64,000 nt of DNA from Paracnuella aquatica (lineage in GTDB: Bacteria > Bacteroidota > Bacteroidia > Chitinophagales > Chitinophagaceae). The stretch is from contig NZ_QOWJ01000007.1 in the NCBI RefSeq assembly GCF_003332885.2, forward strand, positions 124,001 through 188,000. Direction: 5' to 3'. The notes beneath the pieces are model-generated. The model was not told where the DNA came from and ran no database searches. It saw nothing but the letters and a program-made list of their open reading frames with translations. Shown here piece by piece: positions 16,364 through 25,070 of the stretch; position 1 is the first letter of the stretch, and each line of letters opens with the position of its first letter. Both the position numbers and the translations under genes were made by a program.

Positions 16364-18136
16364 TCATGCATTTACTTCGGCTTCTTTGCGTTCGCCAATT
16401 TGCTGGCGCCACATGGCATAATACAAGCCTTTCTCCGTGATCAGGCTTTCGTGGGTACCCAGTTCTTCCACCTCACCACGCTCCAGCACATAAATGCGGT
16501 CGGCGTGCATGATGGTGCTGAGGCGGTGTGCAATCAAAATGGTGATTTGTTCCCGGCTGGCAGATACGCTGCGGATGGTTTTGGAAATCTCTTCTTCGGT
16601 AAGTGAATCCAGCGCCGATGTGGCTTCGTCGAAAATAAGCAGCCGTGGTTTGCGCAACAGGGCACGGGCAATGGACAGCCGCTGTTTTTCGCCGCCGGAC
16701 AGTTTCAATCCACCCTCGCCAATCATGGTTTCCAACCCTTTTTCGGCACGGGACAATAACGTTTGGCAGGAGGCTTTTGTTAGCGCATCATTCAGGTCTT
16801 CTTCGGTTGCAGCGGGTGCCACAAACATCAGGTTTTCGCGGATGGTGCCGGAGAACAATTGTGTGTCCTGTGTTACAAAACCAATCTGCGACCGCAGGTC
16901 GTTGAAGTCGATGCTGGTTTCGTCTTTTCCATTGTATAAAATGCGTCCTTCCAGCGGCCGGTACAGGCCTACCAACAATTTCATCAAGGTTGTTTTGCCC
17001 GAACCCGAAGGACCTACAAATGCAATGGTTTCGCCCAGCGATGCCGTAAAGGAAATGCCATCGATGGCTTTGTGTTTGGCAGTGATGTGTTTAAACGAAA
17101 CGGCATCAAAAGCCAGTTCCTGGATGGGCCCTAAGTGCACCGGTTTCAGCGGCATGGGTTCCGGTGCCTTTTGCATCAGGTTTTTAAAATTATTGAGCGA
17201 TGCTTCGGCCTCGCGGTAGGTGAGGATGATGTTGCCAATTTCCTGCAGCGGGCCAAACACAAAGAATGAAAAGATTTGCATCGTAGCCAGTTCGCCGGCA
17301 TTCATGCGGTCGCCGTACACCAGCCACATCAGCATGAATAAAATTACCTGCCGCAGCGTGTTTACAAACGTGCCCTGGATAAAAGAAATGGAGCGGATGC
17401 GTTTTACCTTGGTCAGCTCTAGCCCCAGTATTTTGTAGGTGTTTTTGTTCAACCGGTCTACTTCCTGGCCGGTCAAGCCAAGGCTTTTTACCAGTTCAAT
17501 ATTGCGCAGGCTTTCGGTGGTGGTGCCGGCCAGTGCCGTAGTTTGCGATACAATGGTTTTTTGGATGGTCTTCACTTTTTTGCTGAGCAAATTCGAGATC
17601 ACCATCAAGAGGGCAATGCCACCAAAGTAAATGAGCGGCAGCGACCAGTGAATGCGAAATGCAAACAGCGCCACAATGACGATGCCGATGAATACGGTAA
17701 ACAGGATGTTGACAAACGAATTGATGAACCGCTCCGTATCGGTACGCACTTTTTGGAGCGTCGAAAGGGTCTCGCCGCTGCGCTGGTCTTCAAACTCGTG
17801 GTAAGGCAGTTTCATGGCGTGCTGCAGGCCGTCGGTAAATACCTTCGCGCCAAATTTTTGCACCACCACATTCATGAAATAATCCTGGAAATTTTTGGCG
17901 ATGCGGCTGATCATGGCCACGCCAATGGAGGCACCGAGCAGGGTAAGCACCGGCACAGCAAAATCAGAAAAAGTGGGGTATGCCGCCCGGTTGCGGTTGT
18001 ATTCAAAGGCAAAGTTGATCAACTTACCAAAGATGATGGGATCGATGAGGGAAAAGCCGATGTTGCAGGCCGCCAACAGCAGCACCAGCCCCACCAGCCA
18101 TTTATGGGGTTTGAGGTATTGAATCAAAATTTTCAT
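16364..18136 (-). CDS. ABC exporter (fused permease-ATPase)
   Basis: A half-transporter of 590 residues: an N-terminal six-helix membrane domain (about 1-310), then an ATPase with Walker A GPSGSGKTT at about 375, signature LSGGEKQRL at about 479, Walker B LLIFDEATSALD at about 499 and the H-loop in IAHRLS. It resembles MsbA/multidrug or lipid exporters and probably dimerises; the substrate is not predictable. The ATG at 18136 gives MKILIQYLKPHKW. A longer frame of 37 residues is rejected because a perfect TAnnTTTG box ends 4 nt before this ATG, which suggests a leaderless transcript. Confidence 0.93.
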   Translation of the reverse strand: MKILIQYLKPHKWLVGLVLLLAACNIGFSLIDPIIFGKLINFAFEYNRNRAAYPTFSDFAVPVLTLLGASIGVAMISRIAKNFQDYFMNVVVQKFGAKVFTDGLQHAMKLPYHEFEDQRSGETLSTLQKVRTDTERFINSFVNILFTVFIGIVIVALFAFRIHWSLPLIYFGGIALLMVISNLLSKKVKTIQKTIVSQTTALAGTTTESLRNIELVKSLGLTGQEVDRLNKNTYKILGLELTKVKRIRSISFIQGTFVNTLRQVILFMLMWLVYGDRMNAGELATMQIFSFFVFGPLQEIGNIILTYREAEASLNNFKNLMQKAPEPMPLKPVHLGPIQELAFDAVSFKHITAKHKAIDGISFTASLGETIAFVGPSGSGKTTLMKLLVGLYRPLEGRILYNGKDETSIDFNDLRSQIGFVTQDTQLFSGTIRENLMFVAPAATEEDLNDALTKASCQTLLSRAEKGLETMIGEGGLKLSGGEKQRLSIARALLRKPRLLIFDEATSALDSLTEEEISKTIRSVSASREQITILIAHRLSTIMHADRIYVLERGEVEELGTHESLITEKGLYYAMWRQQIGERKEAEVNA

Positions 18137-18140
18137 GGTG

Positions 18141-18148
18141 CAAAGATA
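18141..18148 (-). promoter_or_regulatory. Promoter -7 box abutting the ABC exporter start
   Basis: Minus-strand TATCTTTG-CACC-ATG. With a -7 centred box, transcription would start at or within a base or two of the ATG. Confidence 0.6.
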
Positions 18149-18319
18149 GATGCACCGCGCAGGTGAAGGGGGAACTAAAGTTGTAGCGGCTGGATTTTTT
18201 GTTGGGTGTGTTATAGGCGGAATGGGAGGTTGGGAGTTTAGGTGCATATTAATGGCATAGCCAATGGCGGGAATAGAAATTGGGTCTATTCAATTTTTAT
18301 AGTACTGAACAGCGTGGTT

Positions 18320-18440
18320 GTCATCCTGAGCGCAGCGAAGGATCCGATTTTCATAAATAGGGCTTCTATTTGAAATGATTTGTTTCTTTTCGGAAGGTAT
18401 ATTAGTGCGGGCTCAGATCCTTCGCTGCGCTCAGCATGAC
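18320..18440. repeat. Family C inverted repeat
   Basis: Left arm 18320-18344 (GTCATCCTGAGCGCAGCG, then AAGGATC) and right arm 18416-18440 pair over 25 bp with a single mismatch, around a 71-nt spacer. It lies in the gap between the ABC exporter start and the yifB-like stop. No gene is seen in the spacer. Confidence 0.9.
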
Positions 18441-18500
18441 AAGGGCAAAAGGCTGCGCGGTAGTAAAGAGGGAAGGAGAGAGCAGCAAATGCTATTGGTT

Positions 18501-18539
18501 GCTGCGCAGCGTTACCAGCCGTACAAGGGTGCGACGCAA
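18501..18539 (+). repeat. Family K repeat, truncated copy
   Basis: GCTGCGCAGCGTTACC followed by CGTACAAGGGTGCGACGC matches about 40 bp of the full copies at 13865 and 61387, then diverges. Confidence 0.8.
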
Positions 18540-18639
18540 GTAAAGCCCAATAAAAATTCTAAAGTTGGCTACAAAATATCGAATTAAGCATGACTCGAGT
18601 TTGAGCATTCTATAGTTCAATTTGCCCAAATGTCTTTTT

Positions 18640-18728
18640 CATTCTGCGGTTCGTTATTCCTTGTTCCTTGTTCGATATTCTCCCAAACTTCTTCTGTTCG
18701 AAATTCCTTGCTCGTCTGTTCGAAATTT
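18640..18728. repeat. Family A repeat arm directly after yifB
   Basis: Read on the minus strand it starts with the base after the yifB stop codon: AAATTTCGAACAGACGAG, then ATATCGAACAAGGAACAAGG and GAACCGCAGAATG. No matching second arm is seen within a few hundred bases. This completes the 592-nt gap 18137-18728, which has no gene. Confidence 0.75.
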
Positions 18729-20276
18729 CTACCCTGCCCATCCTTCGCGGTCGAGGCTGCGGTATTGAATGGCTTCGGCCAAGTGTTCGATTTTTATTTC
18801 ATCGGTGCCGGCGAGGTCGGAAATGGTGCGGCTAACTTTTAGAATTCGGTCGTAGGCACGAGCCGAAAGATTGAGGCGTTCCATGGCGGTTTTCAGCAGC
18901 TTTTGGCCCACGGGGCTGATGGCGCAAATTTCCCGCAGTTGTTTGGCGCTCATTTGTGCGTTGCAATAAATGCCGGCTTGCCCTTTGTAGCGGCTGGCCT
19001 GCCGTTCGCGGGCTCCGATCACCCGGTCGCGGATGGAGGCGGAGGGCTCGCCGGAACTTTGCGCCGACAGCTCGCTGAACGCAACCGGCGTTACCTCCAC
19101 GTGCAGGTCGATGCGGTCGAGCAACGGCCCGCTGATTTTGTTTAAATATTTCTGCACCGTGCCGGGCGGGCAAGTGCATTGCTTTTCTGGGTGGTTGTAA
19201 TAGCCGCAAGGGCATGGGTTCATGGAGGCCACCAGCATAAACGAGGCGGGAAAATCCAGCGCCACTTTTGCGCGGGAAATGGTGACGCGGCGTTCTTCCA
19301 TGGGCTGGCGCATTACCTCCAGCACAGTGCGTTTGAATTCGGGCAGCTCGTCGAGGAATAATACGCCGTTGTGTGCCAAAGAAATTTCGCCGGGCTGCGG
19401 CACACCGCCACCACCGACGAGGGCTACATCGGAAATAGTATGGTGCGGACTGCGAAACGGCCGCTTCGAAACAAGCGTTGCATTTTCGGGCAGCTTGCCT
19501 GCCACCGAATGTATTTTGGTTGTTTCCAGGGCTTCGTGCAGAGACAGGGGCGGCAAAATGGTGGGCAGCCTTTTGGCCAGCATGGTTTTGCCCGCTCCGG
19601 GCGGTCCAATCAGTATGGCATTGTGCCCACCTGCGGCGGCAATCTCCAGCGCCCGCTTGATGTTTTCCTGACCTTTTACATCGGAGAAATCAATTTCAAA
19701 GTCGTACTGCGCACTGAAAAATTCATCGCGGGTATCCACCTTCAGCGGCTGCAGGCTTTGCTCGCTGCTTTCAAAGAATTGCACCACATCGTTGAGGTGA
19801 TCCACGCCATACACCTGCAGGTTGTTGACCATAGCCGCTTCACGGGCATTGGCTTTTGGAACCAGCAGTCCTTTGTACCCTTCCTTACGGGCCTGGATGG
19901 CAATGGGCAGGGCGCCTTTAATGGGCCGCACGGCACCGTCGAGGCTTAGTTCGCCCATGATCACGTAACCTGCCAACAATTCGGGATTGGCCAACTGGCC
20001 CGATGCGGCCAGTATGCCAGCAGCAATGGTAAGGTCGAATGCCGAGCCGCTTTTTTTGATATCGGCCGGCGCCATGTTTACCACAATGCGGGTACGGGGC
20101 ATGTCGAAACCGTTGGTCTTCATGGCGCTTTCAATCCGCTGCAGGCTTTCCTTTACAGCGTTGTCGGGCAGGCCCACAATGAGGTAGCCAATATTCGTTT
20201 CCATCGAGTTTACTTCCACCGTAATGGTAATAGCCTCTACACCATACACGGCACTGCCAAAGGTTTTTACGAGCAT
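18729..20276 (-). CDS. YifB family magnesium-chelatase-like AAA ATPase
   Basis: A 515-residue ComM/YifB-type protein. An N-terminal Lon-protease-fold domain (about 1-170, with SSAFDL-like AFDLTIAAGIL) is followed by an AAA module with Walker A GPPGAGKT at 224-231, Walker B VLFLDELPEF, the sensor region RAKVALDFPASFMLVASMNPCPCG and a C-terminal Mg-chelatase helical domain (LSARAYDRILKVSRTISDLAG). Relatives such as ComM act as helicases that promote branch migration in natural transformation. The ATG at 20276 (MLVKTFGSAVYGVEA) is the family start. The stop codon abuts a family A repeat. Confidence 0.93.
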   Translation of the reverse strand: MLVKTFGSAVYGVEAITITVEVNSMETNIGYLIVGLPDNAVKESLQRIESAMKTNGFDMPRTRIVVNMAPADIKKSGSAFDLTIAAGILAASGQLANPELLAGYVIMGELSLDGAVRPIKGALPIAIQARKEGYKGLLVPKANAREAAMVNNLQVYGVDHLNDVVQFFESSEQSLQPLKVDTRDEFFSAQYDFEIDFSDVKGQENIKRALEIAAAGGHNAILIGPPGAGKTMLAKRLPTILPPLSLHEALETTKIHSVAGKLPENATLVSKRPFRSPHHTISDVALVGGGGVPQPGEISLAHNGVLFLDELPEFKRTVLEVMRQPMEERRVTISRAKVALDFPASFMLVASMNPCPCGYYNHPEKQCTCPPGTVQKYLNKISGPLLDRIDLHVEVTPVAFSELSAQSSGEPSASIRDRVIGARERQASRYKGQAGIYCNAQMSAKQLREICAISPVGQKLLKTAMERLNLSARAYDRILKVSRTISDLAGTDEIKIEHLAEAIQYRSLDREGWAG

Positions 20277-20375
20277 ACTCCTATTTCTGCGATGAAAATA
20301 GCAGAAAAAGGGTGAAGCGCATAAGCGTACCCGTAACGGCAAAGCTTTTGCAATATTTACCCAAAACAAGGAACC

Positions 20376-20546
20376 ATGAAAAACGGATTTTCACTGATAA
20401 CTGCCATGCTGGTGCTGATGGTAACGCTTAGCTCCTGCGAGGTGATTGGCGGTATTTTCAAGGCAGGATTCTGGACCGCCATTGTATTGATCGTACTGGT
20501 GATCGTTATCATTGTTTGGATATTGAACCGGGTAAGAAGAAGGTAA
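20376..20546 (+). CDS. Small membrane lipoprotein, unknown function
   Basis: A 56-residue product beginning MKNGFSLITAMLVLMV. A lipobox-like LSSC at about residues 19-22 is followed by EVIGGIFKAGFWTAI, a very hydrophobic helix (VLIVLVIVIIVWIL) and a basic tail NRVRRR. The dual pattern of a lipidated head plus one membrane helix recurs as short genes in Bacteroidota. It sits divergent from the yifB-like gene and 180 nt upstream of the prenyltransferase. Function unknown; whether it belongs to the downstream cassette is open. Confidence 0.7.
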   Translation: MKNGFSLITAMLVLMVTLSSCEVIGGIFKAGFWTAIVLIVLVIVIIVWILNRVRRR

Positions 20547-20726
20547 TTTTTACGGCAGGCCGCCCGAAATATTTGCAGCGAAACCAACCGGTAAAACGGC
20601 CGGTCACAACACCGGGATAAGTGATGCAGTGTGGAAAAAAGGTGTTGCTGCTGCAGGTATTTCCGGCCCTGTTGCGCAGCGCTATTTCCACTGTGTTGCT
20701 TTGTTTTTCTATGTTTAAACCATACC

Positions 20727-21593
20727 ATGCTGCATCCTTCCACCATTCAACTGCTGCGGTTTCATTTCTCGCTTTTTTTATTGCCGGTGTACCTGTTTGC
20801 ACTCAGCGAAGTGCCTGAAGTGCACTGGCAGCAGGCGCTGCTGTTGGGCTTTGTGCTGCATGGGCTGGTGTACCCCGCCTCCAACGGCTACAACTCGTAT
20901 ATGGACCGCGATGAAACACCGATTGGTGGATTGAAAAACCCGCTGCAGCCCACGCGGCAATTGTTTTATACAACCCTTTTGCTCGATGCAATTGCGCTGC
21001 TGCTGGCTTTGTTGTTCCTGGGCTGGCAGACGGCGCTGGGTATATTGCTCTACATCGCCGCCTCACGGGCTTATAGCTACCGGGGCATCCGGCTAAAGCG
21101 GTATCCTTACCTCGGCTTTGCAGTTGTGTTCCTGTTCCAAGGCGCACTGGTCTATTTGATCACTTATAGCGTTGCCTCCGGGCAAGGATTGGCTAACGCC
21201 GGGCTGGTGGCGCCGATGCTGGCCAGTTTGCTCATTGGCGCCCTGTACCCGTTAACGCAAGTGTACCAGCACGAAGCAGACCTGAAGGATGGGGTTACCA
21301 CCATCAGTTACCGGTTGGGCAAACGCGGTACATTTCTATTCAGTGGCGGCTTGTTTTTGCTGGCCGGGCTCCTGTTTTTTTTCTGGTACCAGCGGCAGGG
21401 GCGGCTGAACGATTTCTGGCTGTTTTTGTTACTCACAGGTCCGGTGGTACTGTTTTTTAGCTGGTGGATGCGGGCTGTGTGGCAAAACGAACAGTCGGCA
21501 GATTTCAGGAACAGCCTGCGCATGAACCTTGTGGCAACCGGATGTACCATCATTTTCTTTAGCACCCTTATTTACAAACATCATTTTGAGTAA
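20727..21593 (+). CDS. UbiA-type prenyltransferase
   Basis: A 288-residue polytopic membrane protein of the UbiA superfamily, which transfers prenyl chains to aromatic or quinone acceptors. The first Asp-rich motif reads NGYNSYMDRDETPIGG (canonical NDxxDxxxD) at about residues 52-67. The second is YQHEADLKDGVTTISYRLG. About eight hydrophobic helices surround them. The ATG at 20727 (MLHPSTIQLLRFHF) is used; the longer frame adds a Cys-rich non-homologous stretch. Its stop codon overlaps the start of the polyketide synthase gene by 8 nt, so both act in one operon. The acceptor is plausibly the polyketide product. Confidence 0.88.
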   Translation: MLHPSTIQLLRFHFSLFLLPVYLFALSEVPEVHWQQALLLGFVLHGLVYPASNGYNSYMDRDETPIGGLKNPLQPTRQLFYTTLLLDAIALLLALLFLGWQTALGILLYIAASRAYSYRGIRLKRYPYLGFAVVFLFQGALVYLITYSVASGQGLANAGLVAPMLASLLIGALYPLTQVYQHEADLKDGVTTISYRLGKRGTFLFSGGLFLLAGLLFFFWYQRQGRLNDFWLFLLLTGPVVLFFSWWMRAVWQNEQSADFRNSLRMNLVATGCTIIFFSTLIYKHHFE

Positions 21594-22677
21594 AATAATT
21601 TCCATAGGTACCGCGGTGCCCGCTCATTGCCACCGCCAGGCCGACATTCTTCAATTCATGCAGGCGGTGTATGCGCCAGGCGAAGTGGAGCGCCGAAAGC
21701 TGCGCTTTTTGTACCAGCACTGCGGCATCGACCAGCGCTATTCGGTGATTGCCGATTACAGCCGGCCGGCCACCGATTGGACCTTTTACCCGCAAACGGA
21801 AAACCTGGAACCATTTCCCGGATTGGAGCAGCGCATGGACCTGTTCAATAAACATGCACCGGCACTTTCGGTGGATGCCATCCGGCAATGTTTGGAAGGC
21901 GTGCTGCACCACAACGATATTACACATCTGATTACTGTTACCTGCACCGGCCTCAGTGCACCGGGCCTCGATCTGCATGTAATGGAGTTGATGGACCTGC
22001 CTAAAAACATCATCCGCACTTCGGTAAATTTTATGGGTTGTTATGCAGCCATTCATGCATTAAAATTGGCCGATGCATTTTGTCGTGCCGATAGCGATAG
22101 CAAGGTGTTGATTGTTTGTACGGAGCTGTGTACGCTGCATTTTCAGCGCGAAGGCACGGTCGATAATATTGCTTCATCGTTGTTGTTTGCTGACGGCTCT
22201 GCGGCGGTACTAATGACGGGAAATGATCATGCCGCAGCAGGTTTGGAGCTTACCGATTTTTATTCGGAAGTGCTGCCTGGCGGCAAAAAGGACATGGCCT
22301 GGGAACTTTCCTCAACCGGCTTTTTGATGACGCTGAGCGGTTATGTGCCCGAGTTGATCGAAGGCGATTTTGGTGCTGTGATTGACCGCTGCCTGCAACG
22401 CAAAGGATTAGGCAAAGAATCCATCGGCCAATGGTGTATTCATCCTGGCGGCAAGCGGATACTGGAAGCCATTACCCGCAGTGCCGGCGTAACGGCTGAA
22501 CAACTCGGCGCATCGTACAACGTGTTGCAACAATATGGCAATATGTCGTCGGCTACCATTTTGTTTGTTTTGCACCAATTGATGCAGCAACCCGAGGCCG
22601 GTAAACGGGTGTTTGGTGCTGCGTTTGGTCCGGGCCTTACTATGGAAACGTTTACTGCAAGCTATGCAGCCGCTTAA
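21586..22677 (+). CDS. Type III polyketide synthase (chalcone synthase-like)
   Basis: A 363-residue homodimeric thiolase-fold enzyme that extends an acyl-CoA starter with malonyl-CoA and cyclises the chain. The full catalytic triad is visible: Cys152 in SVNFMGCYAA, His286 in WCIHPGGKR and Asn319 in QQYGNMSSAT. No ATG lies near the conserved SKIISIGTAVP head. TTG at 21586, overlapping the ubiA stop, is the likely start; GTG at 21529 would overlap further. Bacterial relatives make alkylresorcinols, alkylpyrones or tetrahydroxynaphthalene. The neighbours (methyltransferase, flavoprotein, UbiA) favour a tailored phenolic lipid or quinone. Confidence 0.93.
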   Translation: MSKIISIGTAVPAHCHRQADILQFMQAVYAPGEVERRKLRFLYQHCGIDQRYSVIADYSRPATDWTFYPQTENLEPFPGLEQRMDLFNKHAPALSVDAIRQCLEGVLHHNDITHLITVTCTGLSAPGLDLHVMELMDLPKNIIRTSVNFMGCYAAIHALKLADAFCRADSDSKVLIVCTELCTLHFQREGTVDNIASSLLFADGSAAVLMTGNDHAAAGLELTDFYSEVLPGGKKDMAWELSSTGFLMTLSGYVPELIEGDFGAVIDRCLQRKGLGKESIGQWCIHPGGKRILEAITRSAGVTAEQLGASYNVLQQYGNMSSATILFVLHQLMQQPEAGKRVFGAAFGPGLTMETFTASYAAA

Positions 22678-22729
22678 GGAAGCAAATAGATTATTCAACA
22701 CTGTTTAGTTGAAAAATTAATACGCATTC

Positions 22730-23491
22730 ATGCCCCGTTTCAACCACCGTTCACCCGAGTTGGAATTGCTCGATGCACCGCATATTCCGTTTGCCGACAT
22801 ACGGCAAAACATGCGGGAGCTTGATACCATCAATACCTTGCTGGGCGGGCACCGCATTACTTTAAAAGGGCTTTCTTTTTTGCTTCATGGCTGCAGTAAG
22901 GAGCAAACATATTCGCTATTGGAAATTGGTTGCGGTGATGGTAACAACCTGCGGGTGATTCGAAAATGGGCGGAACAAAACGGGTGGAAACTGCAACTGT
23001 CAGGAGTGGATTATAACGAAGCCTGCATGGCATATGCTGAAAGTTTGGCAAGCAATAGGGGCATTCAATTCTATTTTTCCGATTATCGCAATACACCGCT
23101 CGAAACAGAACCTCATTTTATTTTTTCGTCCCTGTTCTGCCATCATTTTAGCAATGAACAATTGGTGGAACAACTGTATTGGATGCAGCAAAATGCAACA
23201 GGCGGTTTTTTTATTAACGACTTGCACCGACATCCATTTGCCTACCACAGCATTCGAATACTCACGCAACTGTTTTCAAAAAGTTACCTGGTAAAAAACG
23301 ATGCGCCGCTTTCGGTGCTTCGTGGTTTTTCCAAAAAGGAATGGCGTGCACTGTTACAACAGTCAGGTATAGCCGAAGCTGAGGTTAAATGGAAATGGGC
23401 GTTCCGTTGGTTGATTGTGTGGCAAAATAAAATGCTGCAGCAAAATCAGCATGCGGCAATACCTAAAACAACACAAATGCATGGCAACTGA
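22730..23491 (+). CDS. Class I SAM-dependent methyltransferase
   Basis: A 253-residue methyltransferase with the SAM-binding motif I YSLLEIGCGDGNNLRV (about residues 61-76) and an acidic motif II near SGVDYNEACMAYAES. The conserved NDLHRHPFAYHSIRI segment after the Rossmann core resembles enzymes found with type III polyketide synthases. It lies 52 nt after the synthase. Its final codons overlap the ATG of the following oxidoreductase by 11 nt. It probably methylates the polyketide product on oxygen or carbon; the site is unknown. Confidence 0.87.
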   Translation: MPRFNHRSPELELLDAPHIPFADIRQNMRELDTINTLLGGHRITLKGLSFLLHGCSKEQTYSLLEIGCGDGNNLRVIRKWAEQNGWKLQLSGVDYNEACMAYAESLASNRGIQFYFSDYRNTPLETEPHFIFSSLFCHHFSNEQLVEQLYWMQQNATGGFFINDLHRHPFAYHSIRILTQLFSKSYLVKNDAPLSVLRGFSKKEWRALLQQSGIAEAEVKWKWAFRWLIVWQNKMLQQNQHAAIPKTTQMHGN

Positions 23492-24635
23492 AGGAGCAGC
23501 ATATGATGTAGCCATTGTTGGTGGCGGGCTTGCGGGCCTGGCGCTTTCCATTCAGTTGGCTCGTGGTGGTTGGGGCGTGGTGTTGTGCGAAAAGGAAACC
23601 TACCCTTTACACCGCGTTTGCGGCGAATACATCAGTATGGAATCCTGGGATTTTTTGTGCCGGTTGGGCCTGCCCCTACCCGAATGGAACCTGCCGAAAA
23701 TCAACACGCTGCAACTTACTGCGCCCAATGGAAAAATGTTGCAGTCAAAATTGCCATTGGGTGGCTTTGGCATCAGCCGGTATAAACTCGATGCAGCACT
23801 GGCGCAAATAGCTATAGCCGCCGGTGTGACCTTGCTGCAACAAACAAAAGTGGAAGCGATTGAAATGCAGCAGCATGGCGTTTTACTGGAAACAAAAAGT
23901 GCTGGCATTACCAACCATATTCATGCAAAGGTTGGCTGCGGCGCCTGGGGCAAACGCAGCAACATGGATGTGAAATGGAAGCGGCCGTTTACACAGGATG
24001 CGGGCACCCGCATATCCAATTGGGTGGGTATTAAATACCATGTGCATACCGAATGGCCTAAGCACTTGATCGCGCTACATAATTTTCACGATGGTTATTG
24101 TGGTATTTCTGCCATTGAAGATGGCAAACATTGTCTTTGCTATCTAACCCGTGCTGCCAACTTAAAGCAATACGGTCAATCGGTGGCAGCAATGGAAGGC
24201 GCGGTGCTGGCACGCAACCCGGCATTAGCCGGCATTTTACAACGCAGCCAGAAACTGCCCCATTTCCCGCTGGCTATTTCGCAGGTAAGTTTCCAACCCA
24301 AAAGCAGGGTAGAAGGCGGCGTGTTATTGTTGGGCGATGCGGCCGGTATGATAGCGCCACTGTGCGGCAATGGCATGAGCATGGCGCTGCATGCAAGCAA
24401 ACTGGCTGCGGAGGCCATTGCGCCGTTTTTACAAGGAAAAATAAGCCGCACCGAAATGGAGCAAGGGTATACGCGACAATGGCAACAGCATTTCGCAGCC
24501 AGATTGCGGTTGGGCCGTGGCCTGCAAGGCTTGTTTGGATCGGAGTGGCGCAGCAATGCGCTGGTTGGGGTGATGCGTAATTTGCCTTTTGCCTCGAGGG
24601 CTATTATCCGGCAAACACATGGACAGCCATTTTAG
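23481..24635 (+). CDS. FAD-dependent oxidoreductase (geranylgeranyl-reductase/monooxygenase-like)
   Basis: A 384-residue flavoprotein. It has the dinucleotide-binding motif VAIVGGGLAGLALSIQLA at the N-terminus, a CGEYIS motif near residue 50 as in geranylgeranyl-reductase-type enzymes, and the FAD ribityl motif LLGDAAGMIAPLCGNGMSMAL. It could hydroxylate the aromatic product (as flavoproteins in resorcinol-quinone pathways do) or reduce a prenyl chain; sequence alone does not decide. The ATG at 23481 lies inside the end of the methyltransferase gene, a sign of tight translational coupling and of one pathway. Confidence 0.88.
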   Translation: MATEGAAYDVAIVGGGLAGLALSIQLARGGWGVVLCEKETYPLHRVCGEYISMESWDFLCRLGLPLPEWNLPKINTLQLTAPNGKMLQSKLPLGGFGISRYKLDAALAQIAIAAGVTLLQQTKVEAIEMQQHGVLLETKSAGITNHIHAKVGCGAWGKRSNMDVKWKRPFTQDAGTRISNWVGIKYHVHTEWPKHLIALHNFHDGYCGISAIEDGKHCLCYLTRAANLKQYGQSVAAMEGAVLARNPALAGILQRSQKLPHFPLAISQVSFQPKSRVEGGVLLLGDAAGMIAPLCGNGMSMALHASKLAAEAIAPFLQGKISRTEMEQGYTRQWQQHFAARLRLGRGLQGLFGSEWRSNALVGVMRNLPFASRAIIRQTHGQPF

Positions 24636-24704
24636 GTTCATGCTGTTGTTTGGTTTCAGGCATGTCATTTGTCCTTTCCTTTGCAGACGCAAAATGTTGA
24701 ATCA

Positions 24705-25070
24705 ATGAGCAAAAAGAAAACACTGGTATTGGGCGCTTCTTCCAATCCATCACGATATAGTTACCTGGCTATAAAAAAATTGCAGGCACATGGGCACCCG
24801 GTAGTAGCAGTTGGCCGCCGAAAAGGCGAGGTGGGTGGTGTGGCCATTGAAGCCGAACCCGTGGAACAGGCCGACGTGGATACGGTTACGCTTTATTTAA
24901 ACCCGGGCAACCAGGAGCCTTATTACGATTATATTTTCGGGCTCCAGCCAAAGCGCATCATTTTCAACCCGGGCACTGAAAATGAGGACCTGATGCAACA
25001 GGCAAAAAGCCGCGGCATAGAGCCGGTGGAAGGTTGTACGCTGGTGATGTTGAATACGGGGATGTATTGA
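24705..25070 (+). CDS. CoA-binding domain protein
   Basis: A 121-residue protein with the CoA_binding Rossmann fold: KTLVLGASSNPSRYSYLAIKKL at the N-terminus, then VVAVGRRKGEVGG, and the terminal GIEPVEGCTLVMLNTG block. Relatives are small cytosolic proteins such as YccU/YneT. The ATG at 24705 is chosen because the family head starts MSKKKTLVLGA; a frame opening 36 nt earlier is non-homologous. A strong terminator follows 125 nt downstream. Confidence 0.88.
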   Translation: MSKKKTLVLGASSNPSRYSYLAIKKLQAHGHPVVAVGRRKGEVGGVAIEAEPVEQADVDTVTLYLNPGNQEPYYDYIFGLQPKRIIFNPGTENEDLMQQAKSRGIEPVEGCTLVMLNTGMY

